A stretch of 64,000 bases of DNA from Cloacibacterium sp964530915 (GTDB lineage: Bacteria; Bacteroidota; Bacteroidia; Flavobacteriales; Weeksellaceae), in NCBI GenBank assembly GCA_964530915.1, contig CAZHCK010000001.1, positions 1 to 64,000 on the forward strand. Reading direction: 5' to 3'. The notes beneath the pieces are model-generated. The model made no database searches. It was not told the DNA's origin and saw only the letters and a program-made list of their open reading frames with translations. Position 1 is the stretch's first letter, and every line of letters begins with the position of its first letter. Positions 39,880-49,067 of the stretch are shown piece by piece. A program made the translations under genes and the position numbers.

Positions 39880-41706
39880 TTATTTCTTAAAATTCTTCTC
39901 AAGTTCAGCATTAAAACTTGGTTCTATTACAATTTTTGTTTTCTGACGTTGTTCTGCAATCGTTTTTGCTAAAATATCTTCTCTTACATCTGCTTTTAAT
40001 TCTTCCATGGCTTCTTCTTTGGTCATCGGTGAACTCGGTAAAATTCCATCAATAGCGATGATGAGCAATCTCTCTCCCAGTTTCACTTTTTGAATCCCTT
40101 TTTCGAAAGGAACTTTATTCACTTGGAAAACTTCTGCATTTTCAGACATTTCTCCTTTTTCGAAATGCACCATGAGTTGCTGCTTATCATTCAGTTTTCC
40201 GTAATATTTTTTATTAAGAGCGTCCCAATTTTTAGCATCTTTAATTTCTTTGGTGATGTCTTTTTCTATGCTTAAATCGGTTAAAATCGCCACTCTTGCA
40301 TCGGCTCTTTTTTCCCAAATATATTTTTGTTGATTTTTTTGAAAATAATCATCCAATAATTCTGGCTTATTGGTGAGTTCCTTTTCAATCCACTCACTGA
40401 AAAGAAAATCTGCCAATAAGTTTTGTTGAGTTTTTAATAGTTGCTCTTTAATTTCTGGCTTTTTGACAAAATCTCTAGAATAAACGGCAAAAACATCATT
40501 TCCTCTCTTAGAATCAAGGAAAGCAGACCATTGTTCTTTTGTTAATTTATCAGCATTTTTAAAATTTTCTGACAACAGTGTTTTCAAATCACCAAAAGTG
40601 AAAGTATCTTTATTGAATTGATACAGAACCGCTTTATCATTTTTAAAAGCTAAATAATCCTGATATGATTTCTTAATTTTTTTGAAATCTGGGAATTCTT
40701 TGTAATCTGTAGATTTAACCAAAGATTCTATCAATTTATTATACGCTACATCTGCAAAAGGCGAATCCATCATGTCTCTAATGAACATAGGATTGTATTT
40801 TTCTGAACTTTGATAAGGAACCACCGAATAAAGGTTGAACACAAAATATTTTTCGCCAATTAAAATAGGTTCGGTGTATTCTCCTTGCTTTTTATTTTTG
40901 AAAGCTTCATAAACTACGTCTGGCAAAACCGGAGAACCCATTACTACACCTGCATTTTTCTTTTCAGCTTCTGTAGAACCGTATAATTGTGCTACTTCCT
41001 CGAATTTTTTCCCTGATTTCAGCGTATCAAAAATTTGAGATTTCATTTTTTCTGATTCCTCATTTTTAGGATAAGAAATCATTCCAAAAATGATATAACC
41101 TAATGAAGGTCTTCTGTCTACCAACTTAGCAAAAGCAGCAACTGTAGCGCTATTTACCAATTGTGTAAACTGACCAGGCTGCAAAAGTTCTAGTTGCTTG
41201 TTCAGTTCTACATCTACATTGCCAGATTTTACAAAAAATGGTTCTGGTTTCTGTTTAGTATAATCTATAATCGCTTTTTCTAAGGTAATTTTACCCGATT
41301 TTACATCATTATAAATTTGATTGTAATCATTTTTATCGTCAGCTGTTTTTTCTACATAGAAAACCTGAATTTTCTTTTCAATCAAGTTGGATGAAAAATA
41401 CTGCTGAAGCGAAGACTGCATGATTTCTTTAGGATAAAAAGTCTCTTCTCTAAGTTGTTGCTCTTTTTCGGCCATTGTTTTCTTGAAATAACCTAAAGTG
41501 TCTGCTTTTTTTTCTAAAGCAAAATTCTGGAGCAACTTGAAATCTACATACGTTTTCACGGTATTTTCTATACCAGAATTTTCTAAACCATATTTATTTT
41601 CGGTTTTGAATTTATCTACAGAAATACTGTCTTTTCCTATAATAAGATACTGTGATTGATAGCTTACAAAAGCTAAAAAGAGGACTAAACTTAAAGTTTT
41701 TTTCAT
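39880..41706 (-). CDS. Large SurA/PpiD-type peptidylprolyl isomerase
   Basis: 608 residues from ATG 41706, which places the signal peptide MKKTLSLVLFLAFVSYQSQ at the start; the frame is open 30 codons upstream but without signal character. One parvulin domain is clear at about 205-310 (GYIIFGMISYPKNEESEKMKSQIFDTLKSGKKFEEVAQLYG... VVMGSPVLPDVVYEAFKNKKQGEYTEPILIGEKYFVFNLYS). A long helical C-terminus follows, with a second degenerate domain around 480-580. It is a periplasmic chaperone, paralogous to the gene downstream. Confidence 0.85.
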   Translation of the reverse strand: MKKTLSLVLFLAFVSYQSQYLIIGKDSISVDKFKTENKYGLENSGIENTVKTYVDFKLLQNFALEKKADTLGYFKKTMAEKEQQLREETFYPKEIMQSSLQQYFSSNLIEKKIQVFYVEKTADDKNDYNQIYNDVKSGKITLEKAIIDYTKQKPEPFFVKSGNVDVELNKQLELLQPGQFTQLVNSATVAAFAKLVDRRPSLGYIIFGMISYPKNEESEKMKSQIFDTLKSGKKFEEVAQLYGSTEAEKKNAGVVMGSPVLPDVVYEAFKNKKQGEYTEPILIGEKYFVFNLYSVVPYQSSEKYNPMFIRDMMDSPFADVAYNKLIESLVKSTDYKEFPDFKKIKKSYQDYLAFKNDKAVLYQFNKDTFTFGDLKTLLSENFKNADKLTKEQWSAFLDSKRGNDVFAVYSRDFVKKPEIKEQLLKTQQNLLADFLFSEWIEKELTNKPELLDDYFQKNQQKYIWEKRADARVAILTDLSIEKDITKEIKDAKNWDALNKKYYGKLNDKQQLMVHFEKGEMSENAEVFQVNKVPFEKGIQKVKLGERLLIIAIDGILPSSPMTKEEAMEELKADVREDILAKTIAEQRQKTKIVIEPSFNAELEKNFKK

Positions 41707-41852
41707 GTTTTCTTCAATTTTCATTTGCATTTGGAAATCATAACGTTCATCTTTCCAAAAATTTACAGCCTCAAAGCTAAAAAAAATCCCTTTCAAATAA
41801 AATTTAAAAGGGAGTTAATTATTTCTTAAAATTATTTTTGGAATCTAAATTT

Positions 41853-42010
41853 TATAAAACGCAAATATTTTATTAATCCTATGGATAATTTTTAGGGAGC
41901 AAAGAATACGAATAAATTCGTTTTAAGCGTTCGCTTTATCAATTCGCTAGCGAATCTAGCTTTGCTCTCTTGATATTTTATTTTAATTTTATAAACTTTG
42001 CGTTTAATAA
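41853..42010. mobile_element. MITE-like element, copy 2
   Basis: The terminal repeats are imperfect here (TATAAAACGCAAA... and ...CTTTGCGTTTAATA). The internal palindrome with GAGCAAAG, AATAAATTCGTTTTAAGC and TTCGCTAGCGAAT matches copy 1 at 9031-9191 in order and orientation. It fills the gap between the PPIase and the sugar kinase gene. Confidence 0.6.
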
Positions 42011-42050
42011 AAGTTGAAAATTCATGGTAATCTGCGTTTTCAAAACGTTT

Positions 42051-42971
42051 TTAAAGTTTCACTTCGAAAGTGGTGAGTTCTTTAAATTGTTTTATTCTGC
42101 CAATCATTTCGGCTTCTGAAACCTCTTCTAAACGCTGAGTTCCGAATTTTTCTACCGTAAAACTTGCCATTGCAGAACCTACAATTAATGCAGATTTCAT
42201 TTCTTCGAAAGTAAATTCTTGTTTTTTAGTCAAATACGCTGCAAAACCACCTGCGAAAGTATCTCCAGCTCCAGTTGGATCAAAAACTTCTTCTAATGGC
42301 AATGCTGGAATTGCGAAGATTTTACCATCATTAAATAACAATGCTCCGTGTTCTCCTTTTTTGATAATCACGAATTCTGGTCCCATATCGTGGATTTTTT
42401 GCGCTGCTTTTACCAAAGAATATTCTCCAGAAAGTTGACGCGCTTCTTCATCATTAATGGTAATAACGTCTGTTTTAGCAATTACTTCCATCAATAAATC
42501 CCAAGTAAGATCCATCCAAAAATTCATGGTATCTAAAATGACCAATTCTGGACGTTTTTCCATTCTATCTAACACCGCTAATTGCACAGCAGGATGCAGA
42601 TTTCCTAAAAGTAAAACTTCAGCATCTTTTGCAGATTCTGGAATTTTTGGGTCGAAATTCTCTAGAACATTCAGTTCTGTAGCTAAAGTATCTCTAGAAT
42701 TAAGGTCGTTATGGTATTTACCACTCCAGAAAAATGTTTTTCCATCCTTAATCATTTCTACTCCATCGATATTGATTCCTTTAGAAGTCATCATATCTAA
42801 ATAGTGCTGTGGAAAATCTCCACCAATCACCGAAACCAAACTCACGTCTGTTTTCATTACAGAAGCGGCTAAACCTATATAAGTAGCTGCTCCTCCTAAA
42901 ATTTTATCAGTTTTACCAAAAGGCGTTTCTATGGCATCAAATGCTACAGTTCCTACTGCTAATAATTTCAT
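42051..42971 (-). CDS. PfkB family carbohydrate/nucleoside kinase
   Basis: A 306-residue ribokinase-family enzyme. The N-terminal LGGAATYIGLAASVM and the C-terminal signature EVFDPTGAGDTFAGGFAAYL, with the catalytic Asp in GAGDT, are intact. ILDTMNFWMDLTWDLLMEVIAKTDVITINDEEARQLSG is typical of the branch near adenosine kinase in this phylum. The substrate (nucleoside or sugar) cannot be fixed. The gene stands alone. Confidence 0.85.
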   Translation of the reverse strand: MKLLAVGTVAFDAIETPFGKTDKILGGAATYIGLAASVMKTDVSLVSVIGGDFPQHYLDMMTSKGINIDGVEMIKDGKTFFWSGKYHNDLNSRDTLATELNVLENFDPKIPESAKDAEVLLLGNLHPAVQLAVLDRMEKRPELVILDTMNFWMDLTWDLLMEVIAKTDVITINDEEARQLSGEYSLVKAAQKIHDMGPEFVIIKKGEHGALLFNDGKIFAIPALPLEEVFDPTGAGDTFAGGFAAYLTKKQEFTFEEMKSALIVGSAMASFTVEKFGTQRLEEVSEAEMIGRIKQFKELTTFEVKL

Positions 42972-43019
42972 ATGTAGATATTATTTATTGTTTTTTATAT
43001 ATTATTTTTTTCTCTCCTT

Positions 43020-43078
43020 CTCTCCCATTCTCCAACTCTAAAACTCTCCCATTCTCCAACTCTAACACTCTCCCACTC
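43020..43078. repeat. 24-nt tandem repeat, 2.5 units
   Basis: Two units beginning CTCTCCCATTCTCCAACTCT at 43020 and 43044 and a partial third at 43068 run up to the gldD stop codon. The plus strand is pure pyrimidine over long stretches, broken only by A. Confidence 0.85.
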
Positions 43079-43081
43079 AAA

Positions 43082-43636
43082 CTACTTCCACTGGAAAGTA
43101 TCAATCATGTGCAGCAAGTCTTTTTTAATATAATCTACTGCTGGTGCGAGTGAATCTGGTTTTGGTCTTGTATTGAAATATAAATTCGCGGTTACAAAAT
43201 GTCTGGTGCTATCTGTGATGAAAATCTGAATATTAGAAGCACTTTCTCCCTTTAATTCATACACATTTCCATAAACTTTTTTATCTGGATAAGAAAAAGA
43301 TTTGGTTTCGATAGCTGAAGCTCTAATGGTATGTCCGTAAACCATTTTTTCTACCTCTTTTACATGCGCATCAAAATCATTTTTCACCAGAAAATACGTA
43401 ATGAAAACATTCGCTTTCATTTTGGGATAACGCAAATTATACCAACATGCTTCTTTAGCATCTGCCATCGCAGCAAAATCTGAATATTCAAAAGTATAAG
43501 CACATGGATTAGTAAATGCTTGATAATGAGGCTGTGGATATTCTAGACGCAATTCACCTTTGGGTTTAGGCTTTGTTTCTTCGCTACACGCCAATGCAGA
43601 AAATGCTAACAAAATGACTGCTAATTTTTTAAACAT
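43082..43636 (-). CDS. gldD: Gliding motility lipoprotein GldD
   Basis: A 184-residue lipoprotein with lipobox ALAC (Cys17). The start of the mature part, KPKGELRLEYPQPHYQAF, followed by CAYTFEYSDFA and CWYNLRYPKMKANVFITY, is the GldD signature. GldD is required for gliding and type IX secretion in Flavobacterium johnsoniae, and is also kept in non-gliding flavobacteria, where it is thought to act with the secretion machinery. Next to mutY, as often in this class. A TACTTTTG element lies just upstream. Confidence 0.95.
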   Translation of the reverse strand: MFKKLAVILLAFSALACSEETKPKPKGELRLEYPQPHYQAFTNPCAYTFEYSDFAAMADAKEACWYNLRYPKMKANVFITYFLVKNDFDAHVKEVEKMVYGHTIRASAIETKSFSYPDKKVYGNVYELKGESASNIQIFITDSTRHFVTANLYFNTRPKPDSLAPAVDYIKKDLLHMIDTFQWK

Positions 43637-43640
43637 TTTG

Positions 43641-43648
43641 CAAAAGTA
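43641..43648 (-). promoter_or_regulatory. Possible promoter -7 element of gldD
   Basis: The minus strand reads TACTTTTG only 4 bp before the gldD ATG. If used, the mRNA would be leaderless or nearly so; transcription from mutY is the alternative. Confidence 0.35.
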
Positions 43649-43693
43649 AGAATTTTTTGTGGAAGAATTTTCTCGAAAATCAAGTTTAAAGAT

Positions 43694-44731
43694 TTAATTT
43701 TCAAACGTTTTCTTCAAATAATTTTCTAAAGGTTTCGGAAAAGACTTCTGATGAAAATTTTCGTAATCTGTAATTTGCAATTGATGCTTCTGAGCATATT
43801 TTTCAAAACTCGTTTTATTCTGCAAAATCACTTTAGAAATACTGATTTCCAGATTTTTATGCGTAAGTTTATGATACACCGTTTTCTCCTCTACTATAAA
43901 ATCTCCCAATTCCCGAGAAATACTTTCTGGGAAATCATATAATTTCTTCCAAATAAAGGAATCATCTCGTTGTTTGATGAGAAACTTCCCATCATATTCT
44001 ATATAATAATAATGTAATTTTAAATCTACAGCTTTTACTTTTTTAGATTTCACAGGGAATTCTAGCACTTTTCCCGTTTCATAAGCCAGACAATTTTCTT
44101 GAATCGGACAGATTTCACACTGTGGATTTTTAGGTTTACAGATTTCTGAACCCAAATCCATAATCGCTTGGTTAAAGTTCCCTGGGTTTTCATCAGGCAT
44201 TATGAGTAAGGCCAATTCATAGAAATAAGCATACGCTTTTGGTGAGGAAACATCAAAATCATCGGCAAAAACTCTACTCAACACTCGGTAAAAATTCCCA
44301 TCAATAGCAGGAACTTTTTCATCAAAACAAATGCTGGAAACTGCTGCTGCAGTGTACTTCCCAACTCCTTTTAGTTTTAAAATTTCCTCAAAATCACTAG
44401 GAAACTCTCCTCCGAAATCTTCCATCACTTGTTGAGCTGCTTTGTGCAGATTAATCGCTCGTGAATAATAACCTAAACCTTTCCAATAGAGTAAAACTTC
44501 ATCTATTTCTGCTTTGGCTAAAGACTTTACTGTAGGAAATCTTTCTACAAAATTCAGGTAATGATTCTTGCCTTGCTCTACTCTAGTCTGCTGTAAAACG
44601 ATTTCGCAGACCCAAATGTAATAAGGATTGTTGGTTTTTCGCCAAGGTAAATCTCTCGCATTCAAATCATACCATTTCAAGAGTTTTAAACCAATGTTTA
44701 GAAAATCAGTATTTTTGTTCTTCTTTTTCAA
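43694..44731 (-). CDS. mutY: A/G-specific adenine glycosylase MutY
   Basis: A DNA-repair glycosylase that removes A opposite 8-oxoG. The helix-hairpin-helix region LKLKGVGKYTAAAVSSICFDEKVPAIDGN with its catalytic Asp, and the [4Fe-4S] motif CKPKNPQCEICPIQENC, are intact. A C-terminal NUDIX-like domain reads the lesion. The frame is open up to 44842, but that part overlaps the HU gene and its promoter and reads as an unnatural hydrophobic stretch. No ATG exists between there and LLKWYDLNARDLPWR, so a TTG at 44731 (giving MKKKNKNTDFLNIG) is the most likely start, for 345 residues. Confidence 0.9.
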   Translation of the reverse strand: MKKKNKNTDFLNIGLKLLKWYDLNARDLPWRKTNNPYYIWVCEIVLQQTRVEQGKNHYLNFVERFPTVKSLAKAEIDEVLLYWKGLGYYSRAINLHKAAQQVMEDFGGEFPSDFEEILKLKGVGKYTAAAVSSICFDEKVPAIDGNFYRVLSRVFADDFDVSSPKAYAYFYELALLIMPDENPGNFNQAIMDLGSEICKPKNPQCEICPIQENCLAYETGKVLEFPVKSKKVKAVDLKLHYYYIEYDGKFLIKQRDDSFIWKKLYDFPESISRELGDFIVEEKTVYHKLTHKNLEISISKVILQNKTSFEKYAQKHQLQITDYENFHQKSFPKPLENYLKKTFEN

Positions 44732-44742
44732 AAAATATTTTT

Positions 44743-44750
44743 TATATTTG
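44743..44750 (+). promoter_or_regulatory. Promoter -7 element of the HU gene
   Basis: TATATTTG lies 28 bp before ATG 44779 and only 12 bp from the proposed mutY start on the other strand. Confidence 0.65.
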
Positions 44751-44778
44751 CACACCAAAAATAAAAACAAAAAAGGAA

Positions 44779-45069
44779 ATGACAAAGGCAGAATTGGTAA
44801 ACACCATCTCAAGCAAATTAGGAATAGAAAAAAATGATACACAAAAAGTTATCGAAGCTTTTATGCAAGAAATCAGAACTTCTATGTATAATGGAGATAA
44901 CGTATATTTAAGAGGTTTCGGTTCTTTTGTAATCAAAACCAGAGCGGCAAAGACAGGTAGAAATATTTCTAAAAATACAGCTATCAACATTCCTGCTCAC
45001 AACATCCCAGCTTTTAAACCTTCTAAAACTTTCGTAGAAAAAGTTAAAACTAAGGTTGCTGTAAAATAA
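44779..45069 (+). CDS. HU/IHF family DNA-binding protein
   Basis: A 96-residue nucleoid protein. It opens MTKAELVNTISSKLGIEK, with the beta arm VYLRGFGSFVIKTRAAKTGRNISKNTAINIPAHNIPAFKPS, which includes the intercalating Pro. It bends and packs DNA as a dimer. The next small basic gene lies 55 bp downstream, without a terminator. Confidence 0.96.
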   Translation: MTKAELVNTISSKLGIEKNDTQKVIEAFMQEIRTSMYNGDNVYLRGFGSFVIKTRAAKTGRNISKNTAINIPAHNIPAFKPSKTFVEKVKTKVAVK

Positions 45070-45124
45070 TTTATAATTTAGGTTCAAAAAAAATTCAAAT
45101 ATTAACTTTTAAAAATTTCTAACT

Positions 45125-45214
45125 ATGCCAAGCGGAAAGAAAAGAAAAAGACACAAGGTGGCTACCCACAAAAGAAAGAAAAGAAGAAGAGCAAACAGAC
45201 ATAAGAAAAAATAA
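45125..45214 (+). CDS. 29-residue highly basic protein, possibly a small ribosomal protein
   Basis: The frame starts MPSGKKRKRHKVATHKRKK and ends in KKK; 17 of 29 residues are Lys or Arg and three are His, with no acidic residue. I recall it as well conserved in Bacteroidota between HU and rne. Such a composition fits an rRNA-buried extension-type ribosomal protein. Bacteroidota ribosomes are known to hold extra small proteins (bL38), but I cannot decide whether this is one. Its place just ahead of RNase G/E supports an RNA role. Confidence 0.75.
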   Translation: MPSGKKRKRHKVATHKRKKRRRANRHKKK

Positions 45215-45321
45215 TCTTTTCTGTTTAGATACAATATAATATAGTTGGTGTTTTTATCTTTATAATGAGCACTAACTATATTTTTGTTTTAATTAAAAAC
45301 TTTAAAAAGAAATTTTAGAAA

Positions 45322-46878
45322 ATGAAGAAAGAATTAATAATCTCTTATGAAGATGATGCTTCTAAAATTGCCCTTATTGAAGACGGTAGATTATTCGAGC
45401 TCCACGAGATACAGCAGAATACAGATTTTGTAGTAGGTGATATCTTTGTGGGAAAAATTAAAAAATTAGCTCCTAATCTCAATGCTGCTTTCGTAAATAT
45501 AGGTTACGAGAAAGATGCTTTTTTGCATTATCAGGATCTCGGTCCGCAGTATCTTACCTATCGCAAGTTTTTACAGGATACGGTATCCAAAAGACAACAA
45601 ACTTCTTCGCTTAAAAACTTCCAAATTCAGCCAGAAATAGACAAGCACGGCACTGTAGACAAAGTGATGGCTGCTCAAGACGAAGTTTTATTGCAAATTA
45701 CCAAGGAACCTATTTCTACAAAAGGTCCCAGAATTTCTACCCAGATTTCATTAACGGGTAGATTTCTAGTACTCATCCCTTTTGATAATAAGGTTTCTAT
45801 CTCTAAAAAAGTTAAAAGCGCCGAAGAAAAAGCAAGGCTCAAAACGCTTATCGAAAGCATAAAGCCTGAAGGTTTCGGTGTAATCATCAGAACAGTAGCA
45901 GAAGGAAAAAAAGTAGCAGAACTCCATAATGACATGAACCAATTGGTTGATAAATGGAACGTTTGCTTCAAAAATATCCAAAAAAATAAAACGCCTGCCA
46001 AAGTTCTTAGTGAAGAAGACAAAGCTTCGGCTATTTTGAGAGACAATTTCAATCAAGATTTCGTTTCTATCATTTGTGACGATGAACAAATGGTAAACGA
46101 TATGAAAAATTACCTTGAAGTTATTGCTCCAGAACGAAAAAACATTGTACAATTTTATGATTCTCACATTCCACTTCTGGAATATTACAATGTAGAAAAA
46201 CAGCTGAAACAATCTTTCGGGAAACACGTAAACATCCCAAGTTCTAAAGGTGCTTACCTCGTGATAGAACACACAGAAGCACTGCACGTAATAGACGTGA
46301 ACTCGGGGAACAACATTTCTTCTGGCACCGCCAACAAAGAACACGCCCTAAACGTGAACAAAATGGCAGCTACAGAAATTGCAAGACAACTCAGACTGCG
46401 AGATATGGGAGGAATTATTGTGGTAGATTTTATAGACATGCCAAATCCTGACCACAGAAAAGACCTGTACGAACACTTGCGCGAAGAAATGAAACGCGAC
46501 AAAGCAAAGCACAAAATCCTACCGCCGAGTAAATTTGGTTTGATACAAATCACCAGACAACGTGTAAGACCAGAAAAACAAATAGACACCAAAGAAGAAA
46601 ACCCGAACAAAGACGGCGAAATCTTGGCTCCTATTTTTGTGGTAGAACGCATGGAAGAAACCATCAAAGATTTCTTTACCAAAAACAAGGGCAAATTATA
46701 CCTACACACGCATCCGTTTGTAGAAGCATATCTTACAAAAGGATTGATGAGCCAACAAATGAAATGGTTTATCAAGTACAAAAAATGGGTAACCATTATC
46801 CCAAGAGATTCTTTTAAATATCTGGAGTACAGACTCTATGATGCAGACAAAAAAGAACTCATCAGCTACTCGAATTAA
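45322..46878 (+). CDS. Ribonuclease G/E family endoribonuclease
   Basis: A 518-residue protein of RNase G length, lacking the long degradosome scaffold of E. coli RNase E. The S1 domain is N-terminal (VGDIFVGKIKKLAPNLNAAFVNIGYEKDAFLH). The catalytic DNase I-like region has both Mg-binding Asp in HVIDVNSGN and IIVVDFIDM. The zinc-link CPxC motif of typical RNase E/G is missing around PRVRPEKQ, as is usual for the Bacteroidota branch. It processes rRNA and initiates mRNA decay in the cytosol. Confidence 0.93.
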   Translation: MKKELIISYEDDASKIALIEDGRLFELHEIQQNTDFVVGDIFVGKIKKLAPNLNAAFVNIGYEKDAFLHYQDLGPQYLTYRKFLQDTVSKRQQTSSLKNFQIQPEIDKHGTVDKVMAAQDEVLLQITKEPISTKGPRISTQISLTGRFLVLIPFDNKVSISKKVKSAEEKARLKTLIESIKPEGFGVIIRTVAEGKKVAELHNDMNQLVDKWNVCFKNIQKNKTPAKVLSEEDKASAILRDNFNQDFVSIICDDEQMVNDMKNYLEVIAPERKNIVQFYDSHIPLLEYYNVEKQLKQSFGKHVNIPSSKGAYLVIEHTEALHVIDVNSGNNISSGTANKEHALNVNKMAATEIARQLRLRDMGGIIVVDFIDMPNPDHRKDLYEHLREEMKRDKAKHKILPPSKFGLIQITRQRVRPEKQIDTKEENPNKDGEILAPIFVVERMEETIKDFFTKNKGKLYLHTHPFVEAYLTKGLMSQQMKWFIKYKKWVTIIPRDSFKYLEYRLYDADKKELISYSN

Positions 46879-46948
46879 TGAGTAATATGAAATTTTCGGT
46901 TCTCTCCTTTAGGAGAGTTAGAGAGGAAGAAAATTTCTAAAAAATTAT

Positions 46949-46980
46949 AAAATCGTTGCAGTAATGCAGCGATTTTTTTT
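46949..46980 (+). terminator. Rho-independent terminator after the RNase G/E gene
   Basis: AAAATCGTTGCA, loop GTAA, TGCAGCGATTTT and a T run. It shares arm and loop with the terminator at 5662-5692; both stand at the left edge of an accessory module. Confidence 0.9.
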
Positions 46981-47059
46981 GTGATTTTTTACAGATTACG
47001 GAAAACCTTAGTTTTGTTTAGGAATTTTTGTTAATTTAGATAAAAATTAATAATAAATA

Positions 47060-48190
47060 ATGAAAAAACTCAATGTTAAAACCAATTTATTAGACCATTC
47101 TCAAGCTAAAGTAAAATTATTAAGTGAATATTTAAAAAGGTACTTAAGTATCATAAGTAATGATGGATATACTGAACAAATAAATATTTATGATTTATTT
47201 TGCGGACAAGGTTTATATGAAAATGAAGGGCATGGTAGCCCATTAGTTATATTAAAGAGTGTAAAAGATAATTACTTTACAATTATTAATCAAAAATCAA
47301 ATAAAAAACCTAAGATAAATTGTATATTTAATGATATTGATATCACTAAAACAAAAATTTTAATAAATGCTATTGATGAAAAAAAATTGTACTACAAAAA
47401 CATTGGAAACTTAACAATATCTAATAATGATTATCAAGAAGAAATAAAAAAACTAAAAATAGAATTTAATAAATTCAAAAACGAAAAAGCTTTTGTCTTT
47501 ATTGACCCTTACGGATATAAAGAATTGAAAGCAAATGACATAAAAGAGTTAATTGGTAATCATAAAAAAAGTGAGATATTATTATGGCTTCCAATACAAT
47601 TTATGTATAGATTTTCTGATAAGGAAACTCCTGAAGTTTTAAAAAATTTGATTCTCGATTTAAACATTAATGAAGAAGTTAAAAAATCTGAAAATGTATG
47701 GGATTTTATATATTCACTAAAAAAGGGATTTCAAAATCATCTTGGTGAAAATTATTTTGTGGATAGTTTCACTTTAAAGAAGGAGGAAAATACAGTATTT
47801 TGTCTATATTTTTTTACTTCTCATATAAAAGGATATGAAAAAATGCTTGAATCTAAATGGGAAATAGATACCGAAGAAGGAAGAGGCTGGGAATACAGTG
47901 GTAATGCACCTTCATTATTTTTTGAACAAAAAACCAATAAGCTTGAGGATTTGATTAAAACCTATATAAAATCTGGCAAAAGATATAATTTTGATCTATA
48001 TCTATTTACTTTAAGAGAAGGGTTTCTAATAAAACATACAAACGAAATCTTAACATCATTACAAAACCAAGGAGTTTTGGATGTGATTTTGACAGAATCA
48101 GAAACTCCTGCAAGAAAAAAATCATTTTATATAAAATATATGAAACCTGATGACGATAATAAAAATAAGGTTTATTTTGTATTAAAATAA
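47060..48190 (+). CDS. tcmP: Three-Cys-motif partner protein TcmP
   Basis: A 376-residue protein. DLFCGQGLYENEGHGSPLVIL near residue 47 and AFVFIDPYGYKEL near 146 mark the methyltransferase-like N-terminal half known from TcmP, although methyl transfer has not been shown. It is the standard partner of the three-Cys-motif (DUF5131) protein encoded 8 bp downstream. Codon use is distinctly more AT-rich than in rne, and the pair is absent from most housekeeping neighbourhoods, so it was probably gained by transfer. Its role, perhaps in phage conflict or a modification reaction, is unknown. Confidence 0.85.
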   Translation: MKKLNVKTNLLDHSQAKVKLLSEYLKRYLSIISNDGYTEQINIYDLFCGQGLYENEGHGSPLVILKSVKDNYFTIINQKSNKKPKINCIFNDIDITKTKILINAIDEKKLYYKNIGNLTISNNDYQEEIKKLKIEFNKFKNEKAFVFIDPYGYKELKANDIKELIGNHKKSEILLWLPIQFMYRFSDKETPEVLKNLILDLNINEEVKKSENVWDFIYSLKKGFQNHLGENYFVDSFTLKKEENTVFCLYFFTSHIKGYEKMLESKWEIDTEEGRGWEYSGNAPSLFFEQKTNKLEDLIKTYIKSGKRYNFDLYLFTLREGFLIKHTNEILTSLQNQGVLDVILTESETPARKKSFYIKYMKPDDDNKNKVYFVLK

Positions 48191-48198
48191 AATAAATT

Positions 48199-48924
48199 AT
48201 GGCACAATCAAATATAGAATGGACTGAAATGACATGGAATCCAACCACTGGCTGTGATAAAATTTCTTCTGGATGTAAATTCTGCTATGCAGAAATTATG
48301 TCAAAACGTCTACAAGCTATGGGTGTAGAAAAATACAAGGATAACTTTGAAATAAGAACCCATGAAGAAGCATTGAAAATTCCTTTTACATGGAAAAATT
48401 CAAAAGTGGTATTTGTCAATTCAATGAGTGATTTATTTCATGAAAAAGTACCTATTGAATTCATCAAAAAAGTTTTCAAGGTAATGAATAATAACCCACA
48501 ACATGTTTTCCAAGTTTTAACTAAAAGAGCAGAAAGATTATATGAATTAAATAAAGAACTAAAATGGACACATAACATTTGGATGGGAGTTTCTGTTGAA
48601 AATGATAAAGTAAGAAATCGCATTGATTATTTAAGAAAAACAAACGCAAAAGTTAAGTTTCTTTCTATTGAACCATTAATAGGACCCCTTATTAACATAA
48701 ACTTAACGAATATTGACTGGGTTATTGTTGGGGGAGAAAGCGGAAACAAACCAAGACCAATGAATGCAGATTGGGTAATTGATATTCAAGAACAATGTGA
48801 ACAAAATGAAGTCGCTTTTTTCTTCAAGCAATGGGGCGGAAAAAATAAGAAAGCAAATGGTAGGATTTTAAATGGAAGGACTTATGATGAGATGCCGGAA
48901 ATAGAACTTCAACATAGTGTTTAA
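48199..48924 (+). CDS. DUF5131 / phage Gp37-Gp68 family three-Cys-motif protein
   Basis: A 241-residue protein opening SNIEWTEMTWNPTTGCDKISSGCKFCYAEIM. The three Cys (19, 26, 29) resemble a radical SAM-type iron-sulfur site, followed by FVNSMSDLFHEKVP, QVLTKRAERL, WMGVSVEN, FLSIEPLIGPL and WVIVGGESG, a barrel pattern seen across DUF5131. The family occurs in phages and islands and is generally paired with TcmP. The 8-bp spacing after tcmP implies co-translation. The reaction is unknown. Confidence 0.88.
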   Translation: MAQSNIEWTEMTWNPTTGCDKISSGCKFCYAEIMSKRLQAMGVEKYKDNFEIRTHEEALKIPFTWKNSKVVFVNSMSDLFHEKVPIEFIKKVFKVMNNNPQHVFQVLTKRAERLYELNKELKWTHNIWMGVSVENDKVRNRIDYLRKTNAKVKFLSIEPLIGPLININLTNIDWVIVGGESGNKPRPMNADWVIDIQEQCEQNEVAFFFKQWGGKNKKANGRILNGRTYDEMPEIELQHSV

Positions 48925-48961
48925 ATACAAAACTCTCAATTTCTTCAATTTATAACCTGAT

Positions 48962-48984
48962 CTCGCGGATTTATAATCCGTGAG
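48962..48984 (+). repeat. Hairpin whose right arm is repeated at 49383
   Basis: CTCGCGGATT pairs with AATCCGTGAG over TAT. The 16 bases GATTTATAATCCGTGA (48968-48983) recur exactly at 49383-49398, on the other side of the 107-residue gene. It may act as a terminator of the TcmP/DUF5131 unit, but lacks a strong T run. Confidence 0.75.
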
Positions 48985-49067
48985 TTTCACTTAACCAACA
49001 CAAATAAGCATTTTTAAAGCATGCTTAAACAAAAAAACAGGTCAAAAATAACTTTTTTGAAAAAAAA

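Noticed and set aside
43020..43078. 24-nt tandem repeat as a CRISPR or binding-site array
   Set aside because: Units are directly adjacent without spacers; it is simple pyrimidine-rich satellite sequence.
45766..46344. Long minus-strand frames inside the RNase G/E gene (also 46254-46796)
   Set aside because: The RNase reading frame is conserved with catalytic motifs; the antisense frames arise from codon bias.
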